DNA of 11,843 nt from Brachionus plicatilis (Eukaryota > Rotifera > Eurotatoria > Ploima > Brachionidae): positions 1,069,377 to 1,081,219 of the forward strand of contig QEOQ01000345.1 in NCBI GenBank assembly GCA_010279815.1. Reading direction: 5' to 3'. The position numbers were made by a program, and so were the translations under genes. Shown here one piece after another: positions 1 through 7,331 of the stretch (its first letter is position 1; each line of letters opens with the position of its first letter). The notes beneath the pieces are model-generated. The model was not told the origin of the DNA and searched no databases. It worked only from the letters and a program-made list of their open reading frames with translations.

Positions 1-50
1 ATTAATTCCTGTTAAACCTTAATATATAAACATAAACGATGTGAGTCATT

Positions 51-335
51 ATGTTATTCTCATTAAAAATGACAAGACCTATGTATCAAGTCCCTAAGCC
101 TCGCAAGAACGCTAGTAAAAAAGTTATCGATACTCCGATTGCAAAATGCAAGAAGGTTGTTCTTAACTTTGTTCAGCGGGAGGAGATCATCACTAAGAAA
201 AAGAATGGGTACTGCCCAAAAAATCTTGCGCTAGATTATATGGTTGGCTTGAGTACGATTTACGACATTATCGCCAAAGGTTCAGCAGAACTTAGCAAAT
301 TCAGAACAGATAATCCAGACAGTGCGATCAGTTAA
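51..335 (+). CDS. pogo/Tigger-like transposase N-terminus, psq/CENP-B-type HTH only (94 aa or less)
   Basis: Residues 32-75 read as a psq/CENP-B N-terminal helix-turn-helix. A basic stretch with KKVVLNFVQREEII is followed by a K-rich turn with GYCPKNLALDY and the recognition-helix pattern GLSTIYDII (66-74). This matches the domain that binds terminal repeats in Tigger, Jerky and pogo transposases. The ORF ends after FRTDNPDSAIS, about where these proteins would continue into a second HTH and a DDE/DDD nuclease of several hundred residues; neither is present. The start is uncertain: the first ATG is at 51, and ATGs at 69 and 81 would remove only residues outside the domain. An AATAAA lies 17 nt past the stop, so a short transcript is possible. 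It is either a deleted transposase remnant or a small DNA-binding protein able to bind pogo ends; the remnant is more likely. Confidence 0.6.
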   Translation: MLFSLKMTRPMYQVPKPRKNASKKVIDTPIAKCKKVVLNFVQREEIITKKKNGYCPKNLALDYMVGLSTIYDIIAKGSAELSKFRTDNPDSAIS

Positions 336-351
336 TTGTTTCTTTGTTCTA

Positions 352-357
352 AATAAA
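352..357 (+). promoter_or_regulatory. Poly(A) signal AATAAA behind the HTH ORF
   Basis: A canonical AATAAA lies 17 nt downstream of the stop codon at 333-335. In such AT-rich DNA the hexamer is common by chance, so only its position speaks for function. Confidence 0.35.
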
Positions 358-410
358 CACTCTAAATCAATTATCACTGTGTTTACCCCTCTTTTCGTTA
401 GCAAATCGTG

Positions 411-488
411 TTATCCGGAAAATTTATTATCCGGACGACTTTGAAAATAAAAACTCGAATCTCATTCCGGATAACCGGTTATTGACTG
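411..488. repeat. Right terminal/subterminal inverted repeat region of the pogo-like element
   Basis: TTATCCGG occurs at about 411 and 428. The complementary CCGGATAA at about 466 is followed by CCGGTTATTGACTG ending at 488. Clusters of one short word in both orientations near the end are typical of transposase-binding sites. The TA at 489-490 would be one copy of the target-site duplication. The partner repeat would lie upstream of this window. Confidence 0.55.
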
Positions 489-541
489 TATTACAATATA
501 TATTTCGATCTTTTGATCTTGATCTCAAACTTCAATCTGCC
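489..541 (+). repeat. 53-bp dispersed direct repeat, copy 1
   Basis: The segment is identical to 6313-6365 except for one base (C at 537, T at 6361). It starts with TATTACAATATATATTTCG and ends with a TGCC. The match stops on the left exactly at the TA next to the pogo-like terminus, which suggests the element inserted into a copy of this repeat. On the right the copies diverge directly after TGCC. No coding potential is visible in it. Confidence 0.85.
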
Positions 542-913
542 TCTTTACCTATATCCAAAATAAAAATTTAATTTAAATTTTTGTTTCCAATCTCATTTTC
601 AAATCCGATCCATACTTGTTTCTGATTTTTTCTAATAACATTTTACTAGAATAATTTTTCCTTAGAATTTGTTTTGCAAAAAAAATTAAAGAAAGATAAT
701 AGATAATCTTGAATTTAAAAAGAAACATTATTATTCAAAAGAAAGGTAATAAAATCTTAACATTTAGTAATCTTTCTATCAATATTCGATCTATCCGTAT
801 AAATAAAAAGATTTATTTAAATTTTTTGCTTCTGTTTAGGTTTGAACCTTTGATTCTCTGCTTGTATGACTAACTTAAATACCAATTGGCGATACGTACT
901 TTTTAACATTTGA
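542..913. other. AT-rich stretch without a recognised gene
   Basis: I see no convincing exon here. A polypyrimidine run ending in TTTAG at about 838 looks like a splice acceptor, but all three frames after it hit stops within a dozen codons. If the downstream cyclic-nucleotide-binding gene is intact, this is probably intron. Confidence 0.4.
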
Positions 914-1946
914 CTTAAATTAAATGTTTTATTAATTTTAACACAATTAAAGGAACTTGCTATTATAAATGGTTCAATTCGACAAGAAAACGTAATCTGC
1001 CACACGAATGTAAGTGTTTTGACAATCGATAGGGATGAATTTTTGAAAATATTTATGGAAACAAAAGAGGGACAAGAACCTGAACATATATCATTTTTGC
1101 ATCAGATTGATTTATTAAAGAATTGGCCCCTTGATTTACTACCCCATAACGATCCAAAAATATGTTTGTTGACTTATTTCCGCAAAGGAATTTTGATCTG
1201 CAAAAATAGCCTGAAAAACGACTGGATTATTGTCATAAAACAGGGTTCTTGTCGAATTGTTAAAGAAATTACTATTCCAAAAAAAAATATAGCCTTTGCC
1301 AAAAAGCCACTGAATCCTCCACTTAATTATCTAGGTACCCTTTAAATAATCAAAATTACTTACTAAAATTTAATTTTTTTTGGTGACAGATTTTTATAGC
1401 AATAACCAACGCTATACTTCAATTTTAAGGCATGAAATTCATAACGAACTAAATTTACAGTATAATTTTGATAAATTTATTGAACCAAACGAAGATGACG
1501 ATGAAGATGATTTAGTAAAAAATATGTCAAACGATGAAAGAAAAGTTTGTGTTGAAATAAAGAATTTACAATCAAAAGAAATTTTTGTAATATTTTTTTG
1601 TATAAAAAATAGATTCTAGTTGATCTTTTTATTAAGGGCCTGGTCGAAATTGCCTATAGTCTGGAAGAAGAACAAAACCGTGTGATGTTAATATCCGACG
1701 GTGTAGAGTGTATCTTGATTCATAAATTTTTTTTTTACAAACACATGAGCTCATCATTAAAAATATTGCTCAAAACTTTGGTAAAATTGGAGATTTTTTG
1801 GATAAAACTTGATTTTATTAGAAAATTTTAATTTTTTTAAGATATGCCCATATCCTAGTGATTATGATCTGCAAAAAAAATTTCAAATTCAAAGAGATTG
1901 GAATAATTATAAACGAAATTTGGTTAAGAAAAATTTTTTTATTTAA
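914..1946 (+). CDS. Cyclic-nucleotide-binding-domain protein, CNBD2-like, 3' exons (partial at the 5' end)
   Basis: Pieces on one strand read as the end of one cNMP-binding domain and a second, divergent one. From about 953 (after an AAAG acceptor; frame open from 914) come ELAIINGS, then VSVLTIDRDEFLKIF, the usual end of a CNB domain. Next are HISFLHQIDLLKNWP, YFRKGILICKNS and DWIIVIKQGSCRIVKE, a second CNB-like beta-roll. An intron at 1335-1389 (55 nt, phase 1) joins DFYSNNQRY and an acidic EDDDEDD stretch. After an unclear junction come VEIAYSLEEEQ and LISDGVECILIHK. A 61-nt intron (1781-1841, phase 0) leads to CPYPSDYDL and DWNNYKRNLV, with stop at 1944-1946. This layout resembles CNBD2, a vertebrate sperm protein; that name is from recalled family pattern. 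The first CNB domain's start and all 5' exons are absent here, so the gene is interrupted by a long intron or truncated. Confidence 0.6.
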
Positions 1947-2306
1947 ATTTTAATTTAAAAATCATTTTCACTAAATAAATTCAAAAGAAATAAATAAATT
2001 CTGTTTTAATTATAAAAAGAGCATTAGCATTTACATCGATAGAAGAAAGTATTTTTTTAAATCAAACATTTTAACGATTTATTAGCTAAAACAAAGAATA
2101 AATTTAAAAATTTAATAATTATTATTTAATGTTTTTATTAAAAATAAATTCATCAAATAGAGAGTTCTTAAGGCGTCAAAATTATCATTTTTAAGTATCC
2201 TTAAAAACGATGATTTTTTCTAAGATTATATTCGAAAGAATAACTCATGAGACAATTAATTAATAAATTTACAATTAAAAAATAAAGTTTATTGACACAT
2301 AAATAA
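1947..2306. other. AT-rich intergenic or intronic DNA
   Basis: Stops are dense in all frames and A/T runs are long. I see no motif, repeat or RNA structure I would defend. Confidence 0.4.
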
Positions 2307-2465
2307 ACTGCGAACGTAATACCAGAATTTGAACTTGTTAGTCTAGCCATGGCCCATGGCTGGATATCAAATTAAATTAGCAGTGGACTCTATCTCTGGA
2401 CATATGACCTCATTGGTGTCAATAAAATTGCAGTTTTCGACAGTTACATAATTGCTGAAGATTGA
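2307..2465 (+). pseudogene. Coding-like fragment of unknown protein, one in-frame stop
   Basis: One frame stays open over about 52 codons apart from a TAA at 2373-2375 and reads with a protein-like residue mix, for example EFELVSLAMAHGW before the stop and SSGLYLWTYDLIGV after it. Base composition is less AT-rich than both flanks. A 7-bp inverted repeat (AGCCATG / CATGGCT) sits at about 2345-2361. I do not recognise the family. It may be an exon of the same decayed gene as 3026-3770, which lies on the same strand beyond the hairpin element. Chance is not excluded. Confidence 0.22.
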
Positions 2466-2656
2466 AACTAAAGAATTAATCTAAATACTAAAATAAAATA
2501 AAATATCAAAATTAATAATAAAAAATTAAAATGCCTGTTAAAATAAAACTTCAACTGATCAAATGCTTAACGTAATTTCTAAAAAAATTATCAGGATTGT
2601 AAAATTTTTTACTGGAATTAAGTATTTATTTGATTAAAAAAAAATTAAATTTTACT

Positions 2657-3012
2657 GGAGTTGTGAAGTTCATTTCAATTCGATCGTTTCAATACACAAA
2701 AATTTGGATAAATTTTTTACTTTAAAGAATAATCTAGTTCTGTAAAATGCTTAATTTTTAAGCAACTTTGCTTAATCTGAAATAATATGTCTGCAAAAAC
2801 TCTGCAATGTAATTGCACAGTTGATTAGAATACTTTTTAATGGAGTGCAAAATGCAGAAAATTGTCAATTATTTTACAAACTTATTTTACTGCATTAAGC
2901 AAAATTGCTTATAATTAAGCACTTTATAGAACTAAATTATCTTTTTTTGTAAAAAAGTTATTCAAATTTTTCTGAATTGAAAAGATCAAATTAAAATGAA
3001 CTTCACAACCCC
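2657..3012. mobile_element. 356-bp near-palindromic hairpin element (MITE-like)
   Basis: The left arm starts GGAGTTGTGAAGTTCATTTC at 2657. The right arm ends with its near-complement, GAACTTCACAACCCC at 3012. Pairing continues inward with mismatches and small indels through GAAAAGATC/GATCGTTTC, TAGTTCTGTAAAATGCTTAA against its complement near 2910-2935, and AAGCAA/TTGCTT words, to about 2815, leaving a short centre near 2835. There is no ORF. Almost the whole element is inverted repeat, as in a MITE or foldback element. A direct TTAAATT lies at 2645-2651 and 3022-3028 and could be a target duplication, though such a word is common in this DNA. The right end stops 14 bp before the coding-like stretch at 3026. 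Confidence 0.7.
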
Positions 3013-3025
3013 AAAAGATTCTTAA

Positions 3026-3770
3026 ATTGCTCTTGATGCTGCTGTTATTGCTGTTTTGATAATTTTGGCTGCTTTAATTCCTTTTAGTTTCTGAAAAAGT
3101 AGACAGTCTCCTAAACTAGTTGTAATAGAAACAGGAGTAGATGTTTTAGAACCTAAACTATTTGAATTTGGTTTCAAAGTAGTATCGACAGATCCAGGAA
3201 GGCGAAGTAAAATTTTTGATCACATTTCATTTTTCAAATTTGATCAGAATATTTTTAACGCATAATTAAATTTCAACGCAAATTTTTAAATTTTTTTAAC
3301 ATTTCAAAGCTCTATTTTTAAAAAGGTTAAAATGTTGATGTAAGGTCCTGGTAGAATTTTTTTTTCGATGATATTAAAGATTTATAAAAAATACTGTTTT
3401 TGGTTTATGTAAAAACAAAATGTAAAATCGTATTTTTTTAAACAAAATAAAATGTATTATCGTATATCATCGCATACATGGCAAGTATAATCATATACGA
3501 AATTTTGGAATTTATCATTATGTTCATTTCCTTTGTATCAACTAAATATATCAAATATTTAAATTTAAAAAATAAAATTTATTTAAAATTTTAATTTAAA
3601 TTAAGGAAGTTATTGGTTTGTGTATGGGCTTTACAAATGGTGAGCCGTTGGCAATTGTTACGTGGCAATTAGCTAATCAATTTTTTTGAGTATGTTTAAC
3701 AATTGAACATGTGTTTGATGAGCTATATACGGAATTAGAAAGAGAAAAAGACTTGCTGAATAAAGGATAA
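3026..3770 (+). pseudogene. Unrecognised single-pass membrane-protein-like gene remnant, two exons with in-frame TGAs
   Basis: Part one (3026-3206) begins with a hydrophobic helix, LDAAVIAVLIILAALIPF (about 20 residues, a transmembrane segment). It hits a TGA at 3092-3094 and continues in the same frame with KSRQSPKLVVIETGVD and FEFGFKVVSTDPGRR. A GT donor at 3207 (phase 1) and an AG acceptor at 3608-3609 would join it in frame to part two (3610-3770): GLCMGFTNGEPLAIVTWQLA, a TGA at 3687-3689, then TIEHVFDELYTELEREKDLL and a stop at 3768-3770. Both open stretches are less AT-rich than their flanks. I do not recognise the family. Two stops at otherwise protein-like positions point to a pseudogene; TGG-to-TGA changes would explain both. 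A 5' portion is missing and may be cut off by the hairpin element. Confidence 0.4.
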
Positions 3771-4372
3771 AAGTTTCTAAGTTTTCGATTTTTTCTCATC
3801 ATGTATTAGTCTTTATTTCGGACTGTTTTGTGGCCGACCGGTCAGTTAACGAACGGCCACTGATTTGGCCGGCCATAATTAGTTGCTGACCAAGACTAAT
3901 CTTTACTATCAATGTTTTGAGCATTATTTATGTATTAACTTCATAAAAAGCTTTACAAGCGTCTATTGCGTATACAAAGAGTTTCATTTTCTTCAATTTC
4001 ATATAGTATGTGAAAAAGTTTTAGAAATTAATTATTTCATTTATCTTAAATTGTTTATTTATTGTATTTGACGAAAAATTGAGAGCAAAGGAAAAAAAAT
4101 AAAACACTAATTTGTAGTATTTTTTTTCTCTACAATTTGATATACATGACATTCGGTATAAAAATTTAATTAACTTTTATATATTTATAATGAAAAAACT
4201 ATAAAATTAAATTCATTCAAAAAATTTAGAAATTCGGATCATCAAGATTAAATAATTATAACAATCTTTTTTCACACCTTTATGTAATTCTTAAAAATTT
4301 TCTAATTTTGAGTAAATTGTGCTCTTAAACTGCTAAATTTAAATACTCTCTAACTCCTCATGTCCTTTCAAA
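3771..4372. other. AT-rich stretch, no convincing gene
   Basis: A 62-codon frame at 3883-4071 is rich in F, Y, L and I as expected of translated AT-rich DNA and shows no domain. The only marked structure is the GC-rich inverted repeat at 3830-3874. Terminal repeats of the neighbouring Tc1-like element could lie here, but I could not match them to the far side. Confidence 0.4.
3830..3874. repeat. GC-rich imperfect inverted repeat
   Basis: GGCCGACCGGTCAGT (3832-3846) pairs with ACTGATTTGGCCGGCC (3859-3874) with small mismatches. An alternative perfect 7-bp stem is GTGGCCG (3830-3836) with CGGCCAC (3854-3860). The self-complementary words GACCGGTC and GGCCGGCC are included. It stands out as a GC island in very AT-rich DNA. 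Its function is unknown; it may be an old transposon terminus. Confidence 0.55.
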
Positions 4373-5487
4373 ATGACATTACCAAAAAATCTTTATTCTG
4401 CTAAAAAATTGGTAAAAAAAATGCGTCTAGCCCAGTAAAATGGCAGATCGTGGCTCTACTAAAAAGTGTAGATAAAAAGCAAAATGAGATAGCCAAGCTG
4501 TTAGGTGTATCTCCAAAATATGTATCTTAAACTAAAAAACGATATTCAGAGACTGGTACTGTGTCTGGTCGAAGCCGTCCTGGTAGACCTCGGAAGTTAA
4601 CTTTTTGTGATGAAAGTTATATTTTTAGAGAGATTAGAAAAAACCCTACATCTAGCTATCAAAAACTCCCCACTGATTTTAATTCTAAGACTCAAGTGGT
4701 TAGGATAAGTAAGTATATTGTAATGAGATTTCTCCAAAAAAAAGGCTTAGAGTGTCATACAGCGGTAAGAAAACCGCTTCTTAACATAAATGATAGACAA
4801 AAAAGATGGTATAAACAGAGACATAATTGGACAGTAAATGATTGGTCCAAAGTTATGTTAAGTGACGAGTTCAATTTTGAGGTCTTTAATCGTAAATCAA
4901 GAGTAATAGTCAAAAAGTTTGAAAAAGAGAAGTTTCATCCGAAGTTCTGTATACCAAGATTACAAGCTGGCGGAATTTCAGCCGGTATCTGGGGATGCAT
5001 TTCTTACAAAGGCACTGGATGCAGCATTTAAACAGGACGAATTAATCAGTTTGGAAAATAATCTTTTACCATCTGTTGAACTCCTATTTCAGCCAGACGA
5101 CCAGAGTTGTTCCTCAAGTCAAGTTTAGACTTGACTAGACTTTTTGGTCGAAACACTTGAAAAATAGAAACAACTCTGCAGACAACCCTTGGATTTTTCA
5201 GCAAGATTGCGCTTCGACGCATACTGCTCACTCAGGAAGCAACTGGTTCAAAGAACAGAGCATTGAGGTTCTGCCATGGTGTGCCCTTTCCCCAGATCTC
5301 AACCCAATTGAGAACTAATAATCATACATGGATGCCAAATTGGTAAAAGTAACCTCTATTGAGCATTTATATAAAAGAGGTTTTACACAAAGAGTGGTTA
5401 AAGATTCCGACTGAGAACGTACAAAAATTGATTGAATCAAAATGTGTTTTGGCTTGATATAACGCCAAAGACGGTCATTTCAAGTAA
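4373..5487 (+). pseudogene. Degenerate Tc1-like (DD34E) transposase
   Basis: Two N-terminal HTHs are visible. PVKWQIVALL and NEIAKLLGVSPKYVS are followed by a TAA at 4528-4530, then in the same frame ETGTVSGRSRPGRPRKLT with the Tc1-type GRPR hook. The catalytic core follows: MLSDEFNF (first Asp, codon 4864), QQDCASTHTA (second Asp, codon 5205) and SPDLNPIEN (Glu, codon 5310). The second Asp and the Glu share a frame with 34 residues between them, the Tc1 DD34E signature. The first Asp is in another frame, so at least one indel lies between about 5000 and 5190. A TAA at 5316-5318 follows the Glu. A third shift leads to the C-terminal EVLHKEWLKIP and a last stop at 5485-5487. The copy cannot make active transposase. 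Its terminal repeats were not found. Confidence 0.85.
5117..5136. repeat. Small perfect inverted repeat inside the Tc1-like core
   Basis: AGTCAAGT (5117-5124) and ACTTGACT (5129-5136) flank TTAG. It sits in the frame-shifted part between the two catalytic Asp codons. That spacing is longer than usual for the family, so a small insertion here is plausible. Confidence 0.4.
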
Positions 5488-6312
5488 TAAATTGTAAAAA
5501 TTTTTAAATTTTTGAACCGTTTTTTCTTAAATCAATTTTATCCATTTTTCCTTTTTGTATTATTTCTTATGATTTTTTTTCACATAATTTTTTTTTGGTT
5601 TTATGTTTTCTTATTGATGACAAAAAAATATTTTAAAAAAGCCGCTTTTTTTATTTCCCGCCTATTATATACGTAAATACAATTATTTTGTTAACAAAAA
5701 AAAAAATCAACTAAATAATTTCAAATTCAAATTAAATGCAACATACTGTATTTTAAAGGAAAACTAAATGAACTATAGGAAAGACTGAACTCAAAGCCAA
5801 CAAAAAACTACAGTGATGCAACAAAAAGTAAATGGCAAATTGAAGTTTCAGATCAAATTTTAAGATCAAAACGATCATTTAAAATTTTAAAATTTAATTA
5901 ATCTAATGATTTTAATAATTTTTAAGAAATAAATACTGAAAATTATTACTAATGGTTCATTAGTAATGGTTCATTATCAAATTAACATCAAAATGATTGA
6001 TCTCTAATTTATTTTAAAAAAACAATGAATAATTTAAATAATTCAGGTTAAGTTAATTCAAAAATTCAAATTTATATCTTTTATATCCATTCATTCTAAC
6101 TGAAATAATTTTATTTTACTACTTCAATTAATTTTAAGTTTTAAAACAGTTAATTTTTTTGTCTTTAAAAGTAAGATTTCATTAAAATCAATTAAAATGT
6201 TTAAAACCATTAAAGTTCAATAAAAAGGGACATTTTAGAATTTGAGATATGAAAATAAACTTAACATGACATGTCAAGTAATTGCTTTTAAAAAAATTTA
6301 TTTATAAAAAAA
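5488..6312. other. AT-rich spacer
   Basis: No gene is recognised. A 14-bp tandem pair (AATGGTTCATTAGT-like) lies at about 5950-5977. One frame at 5779-5901 stays open for about 40 codons without a recognisable motif. Confidence 0.4.
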
Positions 6313-6365
6313 TATTACAATATATATTTCGATCTTTTGATCTTGATCTCAAACTTCAATTTGCC
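6313..6365 (+). repeat. 53-bp dispersed direct repeat, copy 2
   Basis: It matches 489-541 with a single difference (T at 6361 for C at 537). This copy is preceded by A-rich sequence instead of a pogo-like terminus, so it may represent the uninterrupted form of the site. Confidence 0.85.
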
Positions 6366-6979
6366 GAGTATATAGTCATTTGCAAAATCCTAAAATGAAC
6401 GATTTAGATTTAATTTCGTCGAAAAACAAGGTATCTTGCTTTCTATCTATCTAATTTTTTAATTTAATATTGATTGCAATATGTTAATAAAATATTAAAA
6501 ACTTATGTTTTAATTATTAATTGCGTTATTAAATTTCATATATACGTTTAAAAATATAAGATTAATTTTTTTTTAAATCAAAAAATGTTAACGGCTAATC
6601 ACTTTTTAACAAAAGATAAGTTTTTTAAATTTTTAGCTATCGTTAAAACATTAATTTTTTAAATGACGTAAGTTGTAAAAATGACGCATTAATTGAGATC
6701 AGAATCGCTTTCAAAAAACGTCAGATATTTAGATTTATTTGCTTTTAATTTGTTTTTTTTTCTTTTAAAACATTTTTCATAACTCGCTAAAAAACATTCA
6801 ATTTTTAGGTAAAAAATTATGTGTTGAAAAAAAAATGAACGTAAAAATCAAGTCGTTGTTCAAACATTAAACTAATCAATTTTTTTCTTTAAGTATTTTA
6901 TCTAATTTGTTTTTAATAAAATTTGACTGTAAAAGAGAAATGAAGTAGCATTAAATTGCCGGAAGCATTTTAAGATTTA
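6366..6979. other. AT-rich spacer upstream of the MULE
   Basis: Stops are dense in all frames. No domain, RNA or repeat can be supported. Confidence 0.4.
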
Positions 6980-6989
6980 TTTCGAAGGT
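6980..6989. repeat. Probable target-site duplication of the MULE, left copy
   Basis: TTTCGAAGGT here matches TTCCGAAGGT at 9952-9961 in 9 of 10 positions. MULEs usually duplicate 8-10 bp on insertion. The pair lies just outside both terminal repeats. Confidence 0.45.
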
Positions 6990-6994
6990 TCGAT

Positions 6995-7133
6995 GTAAAA
7001 AAATCCGGTTTGAAAAAAATCTGGTTGAAAAAAATTCGCTGACAAAAATCTGTTTAGAAAAAAATCAGGTGGAAAATAATCCGGTCTGAAAAAAATCAAG
7101 TAGAAAAAAATCCAGTGGAATATTATCCGATTT
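6995..7133. repeat. Left terminal inverted repeat of the MULE, nine ~16-bp units
   Basis: The arm is a run of about nine degenerate units of 14-17 bp, each an A-run followed by TCCGGT, TCTGGT, TCAGGT or similar and one or two G-containing bases (consensus close to AAAAAAATCCGGTGG). It is inverted relative to 9804-9942, which has the same number of units. Repeated identical words suggest multiple transposase-binding sites per end. Confidence 0.85.
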
Positions 7134-7275
7134 ATAAATTTAATTGATATGCTAATTACGCATAAATTATAATTGATTTATTAAATTAGGCTTAATATAT
7201 ATATTAAAGATTAATCTTAAATAATTTGCTTTATAAAATACCTAAGTTCTAAACCCTTGACTAAATTACCCTAAT

Positions 7276-7297
7276 CCAATGCCCTGTTTCTATAAAA
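7276..7297 (+). promoter_or_regulatory. Candidate core promoter of the MULE gene (CCAAT plus TATAAAA)
   Basis: CCAAT at 7276-7280 and TATAAAA at 7291-7297 lie 35 bp before the ATG at 7332. A start site about 30 bp past the TATA would give a very short leader and exclude the out-of-frame ATG at 7297. In AT-rich DNA a TATA word is weak evidence alone, but the pairing and distance fit. Confidence 0.4.
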
Positions 7298-7331
7298 TGG
7301 CTTTGAGAATTAACCTAATATTTGGAAAAAA

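Larger units (their letters stand above)
1..488 (+). mobile_element. Right part of a pogo/Tigger-like (Tc1/mariner superfamily) element, left end outside the window
   Basis: The stretch carries a psq-type helix-turn-helix ORF (51-335), an AATAAA signal at 352-357, and a terminal segment with repeated TTATCCGG words (about 411, 428, and inverted at 464-472). It ends in ...TAACCGGTTATTGACTG at 488, followed by TA at 489-490. Read from the outside, the end is TA-CAGTCAATAACCGGTTATCC, which is the usual form of a pogo/Tigger terminus: TA target, then CAGT. Independent support for the edge is that a 53-bp repeat shared with 6313-6365 begins exactly at this TA. No CENP-B-type second HTH or DDE domain lies between the psq ORF and the terminus, so this is an internally deleted or non-autonomous copy. 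The left terminus is not in view. Confidence 0.65.

Noticed and set aside
817..1005. Minus-strand 62-codon frame
   Set aside because: It overlaps the better-supported plus-strand CNB-domain reading from 914 onward and ends in a QKQK run typical of translated A-rich DNA.
3883..4071. 62-codon plus-strand frame
   Set aside because: F/Y/L/I/K-rich residues expected from AT-rich DNA, with no domain, neighbour or regulatory support.
5046..5231. Minus-strand frame inside the Tc1-like element
   Set aside because: It is antisense to the transposase core, where plus-strand motifs QQDCAS and SPDLNPIEN are clear.
5779..5901. About 40 open codons (KPTKNYSDATKSKWQ...)
   Set aside because: Somewhat protein-like but short, A-rich and without family resemblance or splice context; too weak to annotate.
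411..7133. ATCCGG words shared by the pogo-like end and the MULE terminal repeats
   Set aside because: Only a six-base core is shared, with different surroundings and spacing; the elements belong to different superfamilies.
6995..7133. Left MULE terminal array considered as a CRISPR-like array or satellite
   Set aside because: Units vary in length and sequence, lack spacers, and the same array occurs inverted on the far side of the ORF, which fits a transposon end.
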